Under the pieces are notes generated by a model. That model saw only the letters and a list, made by a program, of their open reading frames with translations, did no database searches and was not told the DNA's origin. This document shows positions 19,659-28,111 of a DNA stretch of 64,000 nucleotides, piece after piece. Origin of the DNA: Moritella dasanensis ArB 0140 (GTDB lineage: Bacteria; Pseudomonadota; Gammaproteobacteria; Enterobacterales; Moritellaceae); the NCBI RefSeq assembly GCF_000276805.1, contig NZ_AKXQ01000015.1, positions 50,920 through 114,919 on the forward strand, written 5' to 3'. Each line of letters starts with the position of its first letter. Position 1 is the stretch's first letter. The translations under genes and the position numbers were made by a program.

Positions 19659-19686
19659 AGTCTATCCAGCATAGCCGCAAGGTCAA
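19659..19686 (-). promoter_or_regulatory. Probable bioB promoter (-35 TTGACC, -10 TAGACT)
   Basis: On the minus strand TTGACC (19681-19686) and TAGACT (19659-19664) are separated by 16 nt and lie about 40 nt upstream of the bioB start. The -35 box overlaps the left half of the BirA-like operator, so bound BirA should block it. The assignment rests on consensus matching only. Confidence 0.55.
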
Positions 19687-19712
19687 CCAAATGCTAAAAC
19701 CAAGGTTTACAA
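19680..19712. promoter_or_regulatory. BirA-like biotin operator between bioB and bioA
   Basis: The right half GGTTTACAA (19704-19712) matches the E. coli BirA half-site exactly. The left half AGGTCAACC (19680-19688) matches TTGTAAACC at 6 of 9 positions. The 15-nt spacing is the one seen in known operators. The site overlaps the proposed bioB -35 box on one side and the bioA ribosome site and start on the other. Biotin-loaded BirA would repress both directions. Confidence 0.75.
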
Positions 19713-21010
19713 TGACTCAGAAAACAAACGATAATTTAATGAAGTTCGACCAGCAACACATCTGGCACCCATATACATCGATGACTAAACCTTTGCCTTG
19801 TTATCACGTCGATAGCGCGAGTGGTGTTTATTTAACATTAAATGACGGTACCCGACTCATCGATGGTATGTCTTCTTGGTGGGCATCCATTCATGGCTAC
19901 AACGTACCTGCGCTAAATCAAGCAATGCAGGTTCAAGCAAGTAAAATGTCCCATGTCATGTTTGGTGGTATCACCCATGAACCAGCGATAAACCTATGCC
20001 AGAAATTGGTTGATATCACCCCTGAAGGACTAGAATGTGTGTTCCTGTCAGATTCAGGATCAGTCAGTGTCGAAGTAGCAATGAAAATGGCGATTCAATA
20101 TTGGCATCATCAACAGCCGACCAAGAAGAAGTTTGTCACCATACGTAATGGCTATCACGGCGATACCTTTGGCGCGATGTCAGTTTGTGATCCAGATAAT
20201 GGTATGCACGAATTATTCACCGGTTTCTTGGCCCCGCAGTACTTTATTGACGCGCCGAGCATCAAATTTGATGAACAGTGGCAAGACACTGCAATGCAAG
20301 CATTAACCGACACATTAGCAGAAAACCACCAGCACATTGCGGCGTTTATTTTAGAACCGATAGTGCAAGGTGCAGGGGGAATGAAGTTCTACCACCCTGA
20401 ATTTTTACGTCAGGCTAAATTACTTTGTGAACGTTATGAAGTGCTTTTGATTGCTGATGAAATTGCCACAGGCTTTGGCCGTACCGGTAAGTTATTTGCC
20501 TGTGAACACGCCGCTATCACCCCGGACATAATGTGCCTAGGCAAAGGTATTACCGGTGGTTATATGACCCTAGCGGCCACGCTAACGACTCGACACGTAG
20601 CCGAAACAATCAGCAATGGACCAAGTGGTGTATTGATGCACGGTCCCACGTTTATGGGCAATCCCCTTGCCTGCGCAGTCGCCAACGCCAGCATTGATTT
20701 ATTAATGAATAGTGATTGGCAACAACAAGTCGCCGGTATTGAAAAGCAATTGCAACAAGCGTTATTGCCATTGACTGAACATGACAACGTCAACGATGCT
20801 CGCGTACTGGGCACTATTGGTGTCATTGAAACGACGCAATCTATCGATCTTGCTAAAGCGCAGGTCGTGTTTGTGGAATTAGGCGTGTGGATCAGACCTT
20901 TCGGTAAATTACTGTATATCATGCCTCCTTATATTATTTCGGCAACAGAGCTCGAGACATTATGCAATGTGATCAAACAAGTACTTGATACCGACATTTG
21001 GGCTGAATAA
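19712..21010 (+). CDS. bioA: Adenosylmethionine-8-amino-7-oxononanoate aminotransferase
   Basis: BioA uses SAM as amino donor to make 7,8-diaminopelargonate. It is a fold-type I PLP aminotransferase: DQQHIWHPYTSM at the N terminus, GMSSWWASIHGYN, then LLIADEIATGFGRTGKLFA and CLGKGITGGYM with the PLP lysine. The ATG at 19712 (MTQKTNDNL) is preferred because it aligns with E. coli BioA and has AAGG upstream; the in-frame ATG at 19691 would add seven residues inside the operator. It is divergent from bioB, as in E. coli. Confidence 0.95.
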   Translation: MTQKTNDNLMKFDQQHIWHPYTSMTKPLPCYHVDSASGVYLTLNDGTRLIDGMSSWWASIHGYNVPALNQAMQVQASKMSHVMFGGITHEPAINLCQKLVDITPEGLECVFLSDSGSVSVEVAMKMAIQYWHHQQPTKKKFVTIRNGYHGDTFGAMSVCDPDNGMHELFTGFLAPQYFIDAPSIKFDEQWQDTAMQALTDTLAENHQHIAAFILEPIVQGAGGMKFYHPEFLRQAKLLCERYEVLLIADEIATGFGRTGKLFACEHAAITPDIMCLGKGITGGYMTLAATLTTRHVAETISNGPSGVLMHGPTFMGNPLACAVANASIDLLMNSDWQQQVAGIEKQLQQALLPLTEHDNVNDARVLGTIGVIETTQSIDLAKAQVVFVELGVWIRPFGKLLYIMPPYIISATELETLCNVIKQVLDTDIWAE

Positions 21011-21168
21011 CTCTATTTGGGGTTAATAACACTATTTTTGATTAATAAAAAAGTCAATTTAGCACTCTCTGGATTTGACTTGTAATATTATCAAAATGGT
21101 CTTTGCTAGACTCTTTGCTAAGCTAAGGTATCCACGTCTACAATTACGACATGGGGACTTAATAATAA

Positions 21169-21252
21169 TGAATGTAACAAGTGTCATCGCCACCTTGTTA
21201 CATTACTTTAACCTTAGCTTTTGGAGTCATCGATGCTTAATAATTTCATGAT
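21169..21252 (+). other. Possible 27-codon leader ORF with internal hairpin
   Basis: An ATG at 21169 opens a short frame (MNVTSVIATLLHYFNLSFWS...) that ends past the start of the next gene at 21233. It contains a perfect 9-bp inverted repeat, TGTAACAAG (21173-21181) and CTTGTTACA (21194-21202), with a 12-nt loop. GGGGA lies upstream, but spacing to the ATG is long. It could be a translated leader, or just an operator or RNA hairpin with a chance ORF. Confidence 0.25.
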
Positions 21253-21595
21253 TTTTGCTTTAACGACCGTTAGCTTGGCGGCTATCTCGTATATTATTTA
21301 TATTAAAATAATTGCCCCGCTTACCAGTATTACCGATTATATTCAGGAAGCTAAATTTGAACATAACATCATCAATAAGCTGGAACATGCGACAGATACC
21401 CACGGTTTATCCGATCGCTACAATCTGATGCTTGACAACAACATCAGTGAATCCAGTTATTTTGAAAAATTAGAGCAAAGTTTAAAACAACGTACAGCAA
21501 CCCCTTCAAATAGCACCTCAATCAAACCCAGCAGCAGTTTGTTAAATCAGACACAGTTGCTACAGCAAAAGAAAAAACAAATTAATTACCATTAG
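21233..21595 (+). CDS. Small membrane protein with HAMP-like segment, function unknown
   Basis: The start chosen is the ATG at 21233, which has GGAG six bases upstream; an in-frame TTG at 21221 is a poorer option. The 120-residue protein has one N-terminal membrane helix (about residues 4-26) followed by APLTSITDYIQEAKFEHNI, which resembles the first half of a HAMP linker. A polar Ser/Gln/Lys-rich tail follows (PSSSLLNQTQLLQQKKK). No enzymatic domain is seen. It lies alone between bioA and asnS with its own leader region. It is not recognised as a named family. Confidence 0.6.
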   Translation: MLNNFMIFALTTVSLAAISYIIYIKIIAPLTSITDYIQEAKFEHNIINKLEHATDTHGLSDRYNLMLDNNISESSYFEKLEQSLKQRTATPSNSTSIKPSSSLLNQTQLLQQKKKQINYH

Positions 21596-21672
21596 GATCC
21601 TTAATAATTATTCAATTTCAGTGATAATTTACTAATTATTAAGCAAACAAAATGATTTTTCATTGTTTTTAC

Positions 21673-21700
21673 TTGTATCCTACAACTGCAAAGGTAATAT
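21673..21700 (+). promoter_or_regulatory. Possible asnS promoter
   Basis: TTGTAT (21673-21678) and TAATAT (21695-21700) are spaced by 16 nt about 65 nt upstream of asnS. They match sigma-70 boxes only moderately, so this is a suggestion from position. Confidence 0.3.
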
Positions 21701-21763
21701 AACCTTACTTAAATAATCATCATTCGCTCAGCAAGAGCTTTTTATGCTGGAGAGCAATAATCT

Positions 21764-23164
21764 ATGACGCATTCGTCAGTTAAAGATATTTTTGCCGGTA
21801 AATTCCCGGTAGGTAGCACAGTTACAACGAAAGGCTGGATCCGCACACGTCGTGATTCTAAAGCTGGTATCTCTTTCTTAGCTATTTACGATGGTTCGTG
21901 TTTCGATCCTATCCAAGCAGTTGTAAGCAAAGATTTACCGAACTACGAAGCAGACGTATTAAATCTGACTGCTAGTTGTTCAGTTGAAGTTACTGGTGTT
22001 GTTGTTGAATCACCAGGTAAAGGTCAATCATTCGAGATCCAAGCAACAGAAGTAATTGTACTTGGTTTAGTAGAAGACCCAGACACTTACCCAATGTCAG
22101 CTAAACGTCACAGCATCGAGTACCTTCGTGAACACGCTCACCTACGTGGCCGTACTAACGTTATGGGTGCGGTTATGCGTGTTCGTAACTGTTTATCACA
22201 AGCTATTCACCGTTTTTACCATGAAAATGGTTATAACTGGTTAAGCACACCGCTTATCACAGGTAGTGATTGTGAAGGTGCTGGTGAAATGTTCCGTGTA
22301 AGTACACTGGATATGAATAACCTGCCTTTAACTGATAAAGGTGAAGTTGATTACAAAGAAGATTTCTTTGGTAAAGAGACTTTCCTAACAGTATCTGGTC
22401 AGCTTAACGCTGAAACTTATGCTTGTGCGATTGGTAAAGTTTATACTTTCGGCCCTACGTTCCGTGCTGAAAACTCAAACACAACGCGTCACCTTGCAGA
22501 ATTCTGGATGGTTGAACCTGAGATTGCGTTTGCTGATTTAGACGATGCTGCAAAACTAGCTGAAGATATGCTTAAATATTGCTTTAAAGCAGTACTAGAA
22601 GAGCGTATGGATGACATGCAGTTCTTTGCACAACGTATCAACAAAGAAGCGATTACGCGTTTAGAAAGCTTTGTAGAATCTGACTTTGCGCAAATTGATT
22701 ACACTGACGCAATTAAGATCTTAGAAGAATGTGGTCAAGAATTCGAATTCCCAGTTTCTTGGGGTATCGATATGTCTTCTGAGCACGAACGTTACCTTGC
22801 TGAAGTACACTTCAAAGCACCTGTTGTTGTTAAAAACTACCCGAAAGATATTAAATCATTCTACATGCGTATGAATGAAGACGGTAAAACAGTTGCAGCA
22901 ATGGACGTACTTGCACCAGGCATCGGCGAAATCATCGGCGGTAGTCAACGTGAAGAACGTTTAGATATGCTTGATAAGCGTATGGAAGAAATGGGTCTAA
23001 ACAAAGAAGATTACTGGTGGTACCGCGACCTACGTCGTTTTGGTACAGTGCCACATTCTGGTTTTGGTCTAGGCTTCGAACGTTTAGTGTCTTATGTAAC
23101 TGGTATGCAAAATATCCGTGACGTAATTCCTTTCCCACGTGCACCTCGCACAGCGGAATTCTAA
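21764..23164 (+). CDS. asnS: Asparaginyl-tRNA synthetase
   Basis: AsnS charges tRNA-Asn with asparagine in the cytoplasm. The 466 residues equal the E. coli length. The N-terminal OB-fold anticodon domain (about residues 1-110, [22 protein letters not shown]) is followed by the class II catalytic domain: motif 2 is [22 protein letters not shown] and motif 3 is [13 protein letters not shown] (first motif quoted in part). The codon choice looks more uniform than in neighbours, as expected for a highly expressed housekeeping gene. It is a single-gene unit closed by a strong terminator. Confidence 0.97.
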   Translation: MTHSSVKDIFAGKFPVGSTVTTKGWIRTRRDSKAGISFLAIYDGSCFDPIQAVVSKDLPNYEADVLNLTASCSVEVTGVVVESPGKGQSFEIQATEVIVLGLVEDPDTYPMSAKRHSIEYLREHAHLRGRTNVMGAVMRVRNCLSQAIHRFYHENGYNWLSTPLITGSDCEGAGEMFRVSTLDMNNLPLTDKGEVDYKEDFFGKETFLTVSGQLNAETYACAIGKVYTFGPTFRAENSNTTRHLAEFWMVEPEIAFADLDDAAKLAEDMLKYCFKAVLEERMDDMQFFAQRINKEAITRLESFVESDFAQIDYTDAIKILEECGQEFEFPVSWGIDMSSEHERYLAEVHFKAPVVVKNYPKDIKSFYMRMNEDGKTVAAMDVLAPGIGEIIGGSQREERLDMLDKRMEEMGLNKEDYWWYRDLRRFGTVPHSGFGLGFERLVSYVTGMQNIRDVIPFPRAPRTAEF

Positions 23165-23223
23165 TTTAAGCATTTATTTTTTAATTTAGCATCTATGTCT
23201 AACTTAAAAACGTAGCTTAAAAC

Positions 23224-23268
23224 AAAAAGGCTGGTGAGATAATTATTTATCTTACCAGCCTTTTTTTT
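23224..23268 (+). terminator. Rho-independent terminator of asnS
   Basis: AAAAAGGCTGGTGAGATAA pairs with TTATCTTACCAGCCTTTTT around a short loop, and eight T residues follow on the plus strand. It lies 60 nt after the asnS stop. Confidence 0.92.
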
Positions 23269-23354
23269 GACTGTTATTTTACTGTAATGCTTGTTCAACG
23301 CTTATCGCACCGACAATCAACCACGCAGCAGTAAGTTAAACGCAGCAATAGCGA

Positions 23355-23450
23355 TTAACCGTCAATATCGATCAAGTTCATCACCATCAATTTACCAATG
23401 ACGATTACATACATCACGTTGATATTAGTCAGCTTTACTACGTCATTTAA
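23355..23450 (-). pseudogene. Decayed copy of the small helical protein gene at 24751-24900
   Basis: The reverse strand encodes NDVVKLTNINVMYVIVIGKL followed by MVMNLIDIDG and a stop. This aligns with TDVTKIAKINVMYVSVIRKL then MVMNLIDVEG of the intact gene 1.4 kb away. Homology fades upstream of the Leu-Asn-Asp stretch and no start codon in the right place remains. About 30 C-terminal codons survive. The intact and broken copies flank the fasciclin gene in the same orientation, so a local duplication is likely. The rest of the 23165-23625 gap shows only the asnS terminator and AT-rich sequence. Confidence 0.75.
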
Positions 23451-23625
23451 GCATAAATAACCATAAACAGAGTGATATTTAAAATATAACATCAATAAAG
23501 TGATCTTAATTGATTAGCTCGCCGTATTAAGTTTTGATACTGACATTACGACTTACTTAGCTTCAGGCTACTGACCGCTAAATGAGTCATATAAACAAAA
23601 CTAAATAATATGGAAGGTAACAATC

Positions 23626-24633
23626 ATGTCTACTAGAAATTCAAATTATTTATCTTGGGCAAAAGCATCTACCCTCGTGCTATTTACCAGTTCAACCTTA
23701 TTCCTCACTGCATGTAATGACGATAATGATAACGATATTAGCGCGCTCAGTTGTAGCGGTAACATAGCTGAAATTGCCGACTGTAATAGCAATTTTGATA
23801 CACTCTACGCAGCTGTCGATGCAGCTGGACTGGGTGCAACACTAAGCGGCGGCGAGTTTACGGTATTCGCCCCAACAGATGCAGCATTCAATGAATTGTT
23901 TTTAGCGCTTGGTGTAACCCCAGCAGAATTTTTAGCCCGTACAGATTTAGCAGACATACTCACTTATCACGTACTACAAGGCTCTGTAGATGCAACTGCC
24001 GCAATAGCACTCGCAGGTATGATGGATAACTCCACACGTACAGTTGAAACCTCAAACATTGGAGTAACGCTCGTTGGACAAGACCTTTTCGTCAATCGAT
24101 CTAAAGTGGTCATCCCGAATGTGATTGCTGATAACGGCATCATTCATGCAATAGATAAAGTGTTAATACCACCCTCTTACTTCAATGTTGTTGAAACAGC
24201 CCAAGCAGACGGACGGTTTAACACATTAGTAGCCGCCGTCGTTGAAGCAGGACTTGCAAACACGTTAGCGACAACACCTAATCTGACCGTTTTTGCGCCA
24301 ACAGATGATGCATTCGCACAGTTAATCGCGACTAATGATGCGTTTAATAGCGCTGCAGATATCTTAGCATTAACTAATTTAGCGGATATCCTCCTGTATC
24401 ACGTTCTGGATTCAGAAGTGGACGCAATGACTGCAATTGGGTTATCGGGAAATACCACAACACCACTTTACGCCGCACAAGATCTTGCTATTTCATATAC
24501 TGATCCAGATCTTTACATCAATACATCAAAAGTGATTGTCGCGGATGTTGATGCATCTAATGGAATTATTCATGCGATCGATAAAGTGTTGCTACCGGCT
24601 GCAGCGAGTACATTATCTGATACTGGCCTGTGA
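23626..24633 (+). CDS. Lipoprotein with two fasciclin (FAS1) domains
   Basis: The signal sequence ends in the lipobox LTAC (Cys about residue 30), followed by an Asp-rich linker (NDDNDNDIS) whose +2 Asn predicts outer-membrane sorting. FAS1 domain 1 covers roughly residues 48-180 and domain 2 roughly 185-325. Both have the FAS1 marks TVFAPTDAAF / TVFAPTDDAF, the YHVL motif, and NGIIHAIDKVL. FAS1 proteins usually mediate adhesion or matrix interaction; no partner is evident. The gene is alone, after a decayed small-gene copy and before a hairpin at 24719. Confidence 0.92.
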   Translation: MSTRNSNYLSWAKASTLVLFTSSTLFLTACNDDNDNDISALSCSGNIAEIADCNSNFDTLYAAVDAAGLGATLSGGEFTVFAPTDAAFNELFLALGVTPAEFLARTDLADILTYHVLQGSVDATAAIALAGMMDNSTRTVETSNIGVTLVGQDLFVNRSKVVIPNVIADNGIIHAIDKVLIPPSYFNVVETAQADGRFNTLVAAVVEAGLANTLATTPNLTVFAPTDDAFAQLIATNDAFNSAADILALTNLADILLYHVLDSEVDAMTAIGLSGNTTTPLYAAQDLAISYTDPDLYINTSKVIVADVDASNGIIHAIDKVLLPAAASTLSDTGL

Positions 24634-24718
24634 GAACTGAATTAAAATTAACATCTATATGGGGCTTTAGTGGCGGGTAATGCTGAAGTAATTATTGCGG
24701 ATATAAAATAACAAGATA

Positions 24719-24745
24719 GAAATGTCCCGCTATACGGGACATTTC
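24719..24745. terminator. Hairpin between the fasciclin gene and the small helical protein gene
   Basis: GAAATGTCCCG (24719-24729) pairs perfectly with CGGGACATTTC (24735-24745) around a 5-nt loop. It sits between two convergent genes. The following T-run is short on both strands, so it is a probable but not textbook terminator. Confidence 0.6.
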
Positions 24746-24750
24746 GGCTA

Positions 24751-24900
24751 TTAACCTTCGACATCAATCAAGTTCATTACCATCAATTTACGAATCACAC
24801 TGACGTACATAACATTGATTTTAGCAATCTTAGTTACGTCCGTTAAAGAGTGACCTTCTTTTAATAATTCAATTGTTTGTAATACTTGTTCTTTGTTCAT
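24751..24900 (-). CDS. Small helical protein, 49 residues, function unknown
   Basis: The start is taken at the ATG at 24900 (MNKEQVLQTIELLKEGHSL) because AGAGG lies about 6 nt upstream; a longer frame from 24966 lacks such a site. The sequence is mostly helical, and the order helix, TDVTKIAKI, helix, VSVIRKLMVM resembles a small helix-turn-helix fold, but DNA binding is not shown. A partial, broken copy lies at 23355-23450. Neighbours give no clear functional link. Confidence 0.6.
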   Translation of the reverse strand: MNKEQVLQTIELLKEGHSLTDVTKIAKINVMYVSVIRKLMVMNLIDVEG

Positions 24901-25155
24901 TATAGCCTCTGTGTTGTGCTTCGCTTGGTGTATGCGACTATAATAAAGAATTTTATAAACAGACATATATCATATTCAGAAAAATTTCCGAAGATGACAT
25001 ATTTTATATAATTATTTATGTTTCTTTATGAATTAACTTCAATTTCCACCACTTTAATTATAATCAACACCATAAAATGGTCATTTCAATTATGATATTT
25101 ATAAAAACCCGTAGGTATTAGATCGAAATTGAGTAAGTATTATAAACAAACCTGT

Positions 25156-26067
25156 TTAAGACTTGTTTTGATGTTTATTTATAAAGTCGACAATTTGAAT
25201 CAGTGCAGCTTTACTTTCTGGAAGCTGTTCAAATAACGGAAACACATGCGGCATCTCACGCCATATTTGTACATGAGCATCGACACCTTTGGCCTGCATA
25301 AACTCCGCTAGCCGCGTTGAATCATCGCGCATTAACTCAGTACTACCAGCATGGAACATAAATGGCGGAAATCCTGTAAAGTCACCAAACAGTGGCGATA
25401 TCTCATCATTATGCAAATCGTTATTACCGCCTTCTAGATACAGGTTTCGGCAATGTAACATCACTTCCAGACTAAACAGTGCATCACTATAACGATTCTC
25501 AACAGCAGACAGACCGCTTTGAGTCATATCAGCATTAGGTGATAATAATACCCCACATAGCGGCATAGGCAGGCCATCGCGTTTCGCTCTATGTAATAAC
25601 GCTAAAACCAAATTCCCACCCGCGGAGTCACCCGCCACGATTATATCTTCAGGCGCAGTACCAGAGTCTAGTAATGACTTATAAATAATATAACAACAAT
25701 CAAGCGCCGCAGGAAAAGGGTTTTCTGGTGCGAGTGGATAATCGGGTACAATAGCATGTAAATCTAATGGCTCAGCTAAACGCGCAATGAAATTGTTATG
25801 CATAGCCGGTGTTTTAAATACAAATGCACCGCCATGTAAGTACAGTAATTTGGTCTTACTGTTGGAAAATTTTAGTTTTATCTCATCACACAAGATACCT
25901 TCACGCATAGATTGAGTACGTTCTATTTTAGAACTAATACCAAATGTGAATTTATCGAGTGCACGCATCTGAAAGCGCAGCTTATTTGCATCTTTGGTAT
26001 TCTCAATCGAGCGTTTTACTGTTTGTTTCAAAAATAAATTCAGCGCTTTGGCTTGCCAACTAATCAA
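25156..26067 (-). CDS. Alpha/beta hydrolase, hormone-sensitive-lipase type esterase
   Basis: This 303-residue protein is an HSL/family-IV carboxylesterase. The oxyanion motif HGGAF is at about residues 78-82, the nucleophile elbow is GDSAGG (Ser about 148), the acid is in the LMRDDS region, and the catalytic His is in the EMPHVFPLF segment. No signal peptide is seen, so it is cytoplasmic. It acts on short or medium acyl esters as a family; the actual substrate is unknown. It follows the WS/DGAT gene on the same strand after a 190-nt gap with a terminator-like hairpin, so it probably has its own promoter. Confidence 0.9.
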   Translation of the reverse strand: MISWQAKALNLFLKQTVKRSIENTKDANKLRFQMRALDKFTFGISSKIERTQSMREGILCDEIKLKFSNSKTKLLYLHGGAFVFKTPAMHNNFIARLAEPLDLHAIVPDYPLAPENPFPAALDCCYIIYKSLLDSGTAPEDIIVAGDSAGGNLVLALLHRAKRDGLPMPLCGVLLSPNADMTQSGLSAVENRYSDALFSLEVMLHCRNLYLEGGNNDLHNDEISPLFGDFTGFPPFMFHAGSTELMRDDSTRLAEFMQAKGVDAHVQIWREMPHVFPLFEQLPESKAALIQIVDFINKHQNKS

Positions 26068-26228
26068 AATAACCTCAAAATATATTTATACTTATAGCAG
26101 AAATGCGAGTAATACAAATCAGGCCCTTGCCTTAAGAAATAAAACTAACACTGATGTTCACATTTTCAAGCTATTTTGATGTAACAAATGTGTAACCTAT
26201 CAAAGTTAGCATGAAATAGTCAGAAGAC

Positions 26229-26256
26229 AAAGGCGGCAGCTTAAGCCTCCACCTTT
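26229..26256 (-). terminator. Terminator-like hairpin after the WS/DGAT gene
   Basis: On the minus strand AAAGGTGGAGGC pairs with GCTGCCGCCTTT (one mismatch, two wobbles) around a TTAA loop, three bases beyond the WS/DGAT stop. The T-run after it is weak. Confidence 0.5.
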
Positions 26257-26259
26257 AGT

Positions 26260-27654
26260 TTAACGTGAAGAGATGAGTACTGAATGTTGTTTCGCATTAT
26301 CCAAAATGTCATTGGAGAGGATTTCACAAGCGGCCTCGACATGACGAGATAGTATATCTAAATCAGGCATTTCATTTTTACAGCCGACTAAGCCGAAAAA
26401 TACTTCTTCGTGATAACTGTACAAGGTAATATTTAATGCTGTACCAGCAGAGAGCACTGAGACAGGATAAACTTCGGTCAGCTTCGCACCCGCAAGGTAA
26501 GCAAAGTCTTGCTGCCCACGCACGTTAGATACAATCACAGAACCCAGTGGCGGTAAGAACTTCGAGATCCCTAACCATTCAGAGATTGACGCAGTTGCTT
26601 GCAGCAATAATGAAAAGTTAACCACCGACTCAGCCGGTAAACTAAACAAATCTTCTTTAACGCTACTCGTACGTTTAAAAATTGTTTCTAAATGCTCTAA
26701 AGGATCTGCATCAACATTTCCGAGTTCGACCCCAGTTAATGCATTGCGGCGGCCATTGCCGATACGCACTGGCACCTGCGCAACTAATGGCTTACGTAAT
26801 AAGATGCCTTTCTCTTTTAGATAACGATTAAGACCAATATCAACACAGCATAAAATCACATCATTTAGGGTGACACCGGTTATCTTGCTAATTGAACGCA
26901 TTTTTTCAAACGGCAAACGACCAAAAGAAACAATTCGGGAGCGCGTTGCGGGTACCGAAAATGGGGTCCTCGGAGCACAAAAGGGTAATGCTGGTCCTTT
27001 ATCACGTAAATTTAGGAATTTAAGCCCCATTCGGGCCCCTAATTGAACAAGACCAGGAACAGATTTAAGCTGCTTTAAGCCACTCATGTACGTCGACAAT
27101 AGGTTTTCAATGACGCCCGCAGACTCTTTATAACCAGGACGAAATGATGGGATCTGCCAAAATGGACGATAATCATTAACCGACTGATCACTTTGTAAAT
27201 ACCCTGACAACCAACTGTTTGCCATTTTACCATCAGCCATCGCATAATGAATTTTAGTGAAAATAGCAAAGCGCCCTTCAGATAAACCTTCAATCAAATA
27301 CACTTCCCATAACGGACGCGTTCTATCGATTAAATGAGAATGTAAACGTTCAACTAAATCACGTAACTGTTCATCAGAACCTTCCCCGGGTAGCATAGAC
27401 ATGCGAATATGATAGTTAAAATCAAACTGGCTGTCATGTACCCAATAATACAAACCACCGAAGCTTTTCTTCAATTTAAAGTTAAAAGGGGTCGCTACAG
27501 CGGGATCCATGATTAACTTTTGGAAAAGATCGCGCGCAAAATTACCAACATAATCCTTTGGCGGCTCAAAAATTTGCAACCCTGAAAAATGTTTCGGACT
27601 TGCAGTACTCTCACTTAATAAAAATGAGGTTTCAACCAGTGATAATTGTTCCAT
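26260..27654 (-). CDS. WS/DGAT-family acyltransferase with altered active-site motif
   Basis: Wax ester synthase/diacylglycerol acyltransferases join acyl-CoA to alcohols or diacylglycerol. The protein from the ATG at 27654 (MEQLSLVETSFLL) is about 464 residues and has the family landmarks: RPLWEVYLIEG, then the condensing motif, VTLNDVILCCVD and the late VSNVRGQQ. The upstream in-frame ATG at 27729 would overlap the previous gene and lacks the typical N terminus. The expected HHxxxDG reads HYAMADG (27229-27249), so the second, general-base His is Tyr. It is preceded at 22 nt by a PHA-granule-type small gene. It may make storage lipid, have changed activity, or be catalytically impaired. Confidence 0.88.
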   Translation of the reverse strand: MEQLSLVETSFLLSESTASPKHFSGLQIFEPPKDYVGNFARDLFQKLIMDPAVATPFNFKLKKSFGGLYYWVHDSQFDFNYHIRMSMLPGEGSDEQLRDLVERLHSHLIDRTRPLWEVYLIEGLSEGRFAIFTKIHYAMADGKMANSWLSGYLQSDQSVNDYRPFWQIPSFRPGYKESAGVIENLLSTYMSGLKQLKSVPGLVQLGARMGLKFLNLRDKGPALPFCAPRTPFSVPATRSRIVSFGRLPFEKMRSISKITGVTLNDVILCCVDIGLNRYLKEKGILLRKPLVAQVPVRIGNGRRNALTGVELGNVDADPLEHLETIFKRTSSVKEDLFSLPAESVVNFSLLLQATASISEWLGISKFLPPLGSVIVSNVRGQQDFAYLAGAKLTEVYPVSVLSAGTALNITLYSYHEEVFFGLVGCKNEMPDLDILSRHVEAACEILSNDILDNAKQHSVLISSR

Positions 27655-27676
27655 AATATCAAGCCTTAATCGTACT

Positions 27677-27973
27677 TTATCTATATGAACATGCTGCACT
27701 TGGTAGCAGTTCATCCAGCGTTTCTTCAATGCTTTGCTTTAATACAAAACTAACTGGAAACAGCAGGATCCCTAATTTCAATTTGATTCTGATACTCTCT
27801 GCGTCTGCATGTAAGTATCCTCTAGTATGAGCATGCTGAATATGAAGTTTATCACCCTGCCATTCTAATTTAAGGTCATATTCTTGTGCTATATCAACCA
27901 TTACTTTATCTGCGATACTAATAATCTGATGATGCGGCAAACTATGATCACGAAATATTTCAATATTACCCAT
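27677..27973 (-). CDS. Polyhydroxyalkanoic acid system family protein (PHA_gran_rgn)
   Basis: This 98-residue protein fits the PHA_gran_rgn family, small proteins linked to polyhydroxyalkanoate granules. The pattern is an N-terminal IFRDHSLPHHQIISIADKV, a beta-rich centre (LKLEWQGDKLHIQHAHTRGYL) and an amphipathic C-terminal helix with a VLKQSIEETL end. It has no signal peptide. It lies 22 nt upstream of the WS/DGAT gene on the same strand, which suggests a joint role at lipid or polyester inclusions. No pha synthase gene is present in the window, so the link to PHA itself is inference. Confidence 0.75.
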   Translation of the reverse strand: MGNIEIFRDHSLPHHQIISIADKVMVDIAQEYDLKLEWQGDKLHIQHAHTRGYLHADAESIRIKLKLGILLFPVSFVLKQSIEETLDELLPSAACSYR

Positions 27974-28050
27974 AATTCACTCCACTCGCTCATGACAACG
28001 TTGGCGAGTTGTTAATCTAATAGCCGTTATTATAGGGAAAATAACTAGAA

Positions 28051-28075
28051 AGCGCTTACTAAACCAAGAAGCGCT
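28051..28075. repeat. Inverted repeat downstream of the LRAT-family gene
   Basis: AGCGCTT (28051-28057) and AAGCGCT (28069-28075) form a 7-bp stem with an 11-nt loop. It lies between the LRAT-family gene and the PHA-type gene. No T-run follows, so terminator status is uncertain. Confidence 0.35.
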
Positions 28076-28111
28076 ATAGAAGAAGAGAAATGGGATATTA
28101 AGAGGTATTAG

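Noticed and set aside
21051..21081. AAGTCAA/TTGACTT inverted repeat after bioA as a terminator
   Set aside because: The stem is 7 bp with a 17-nt loop and no T-run; too weak.
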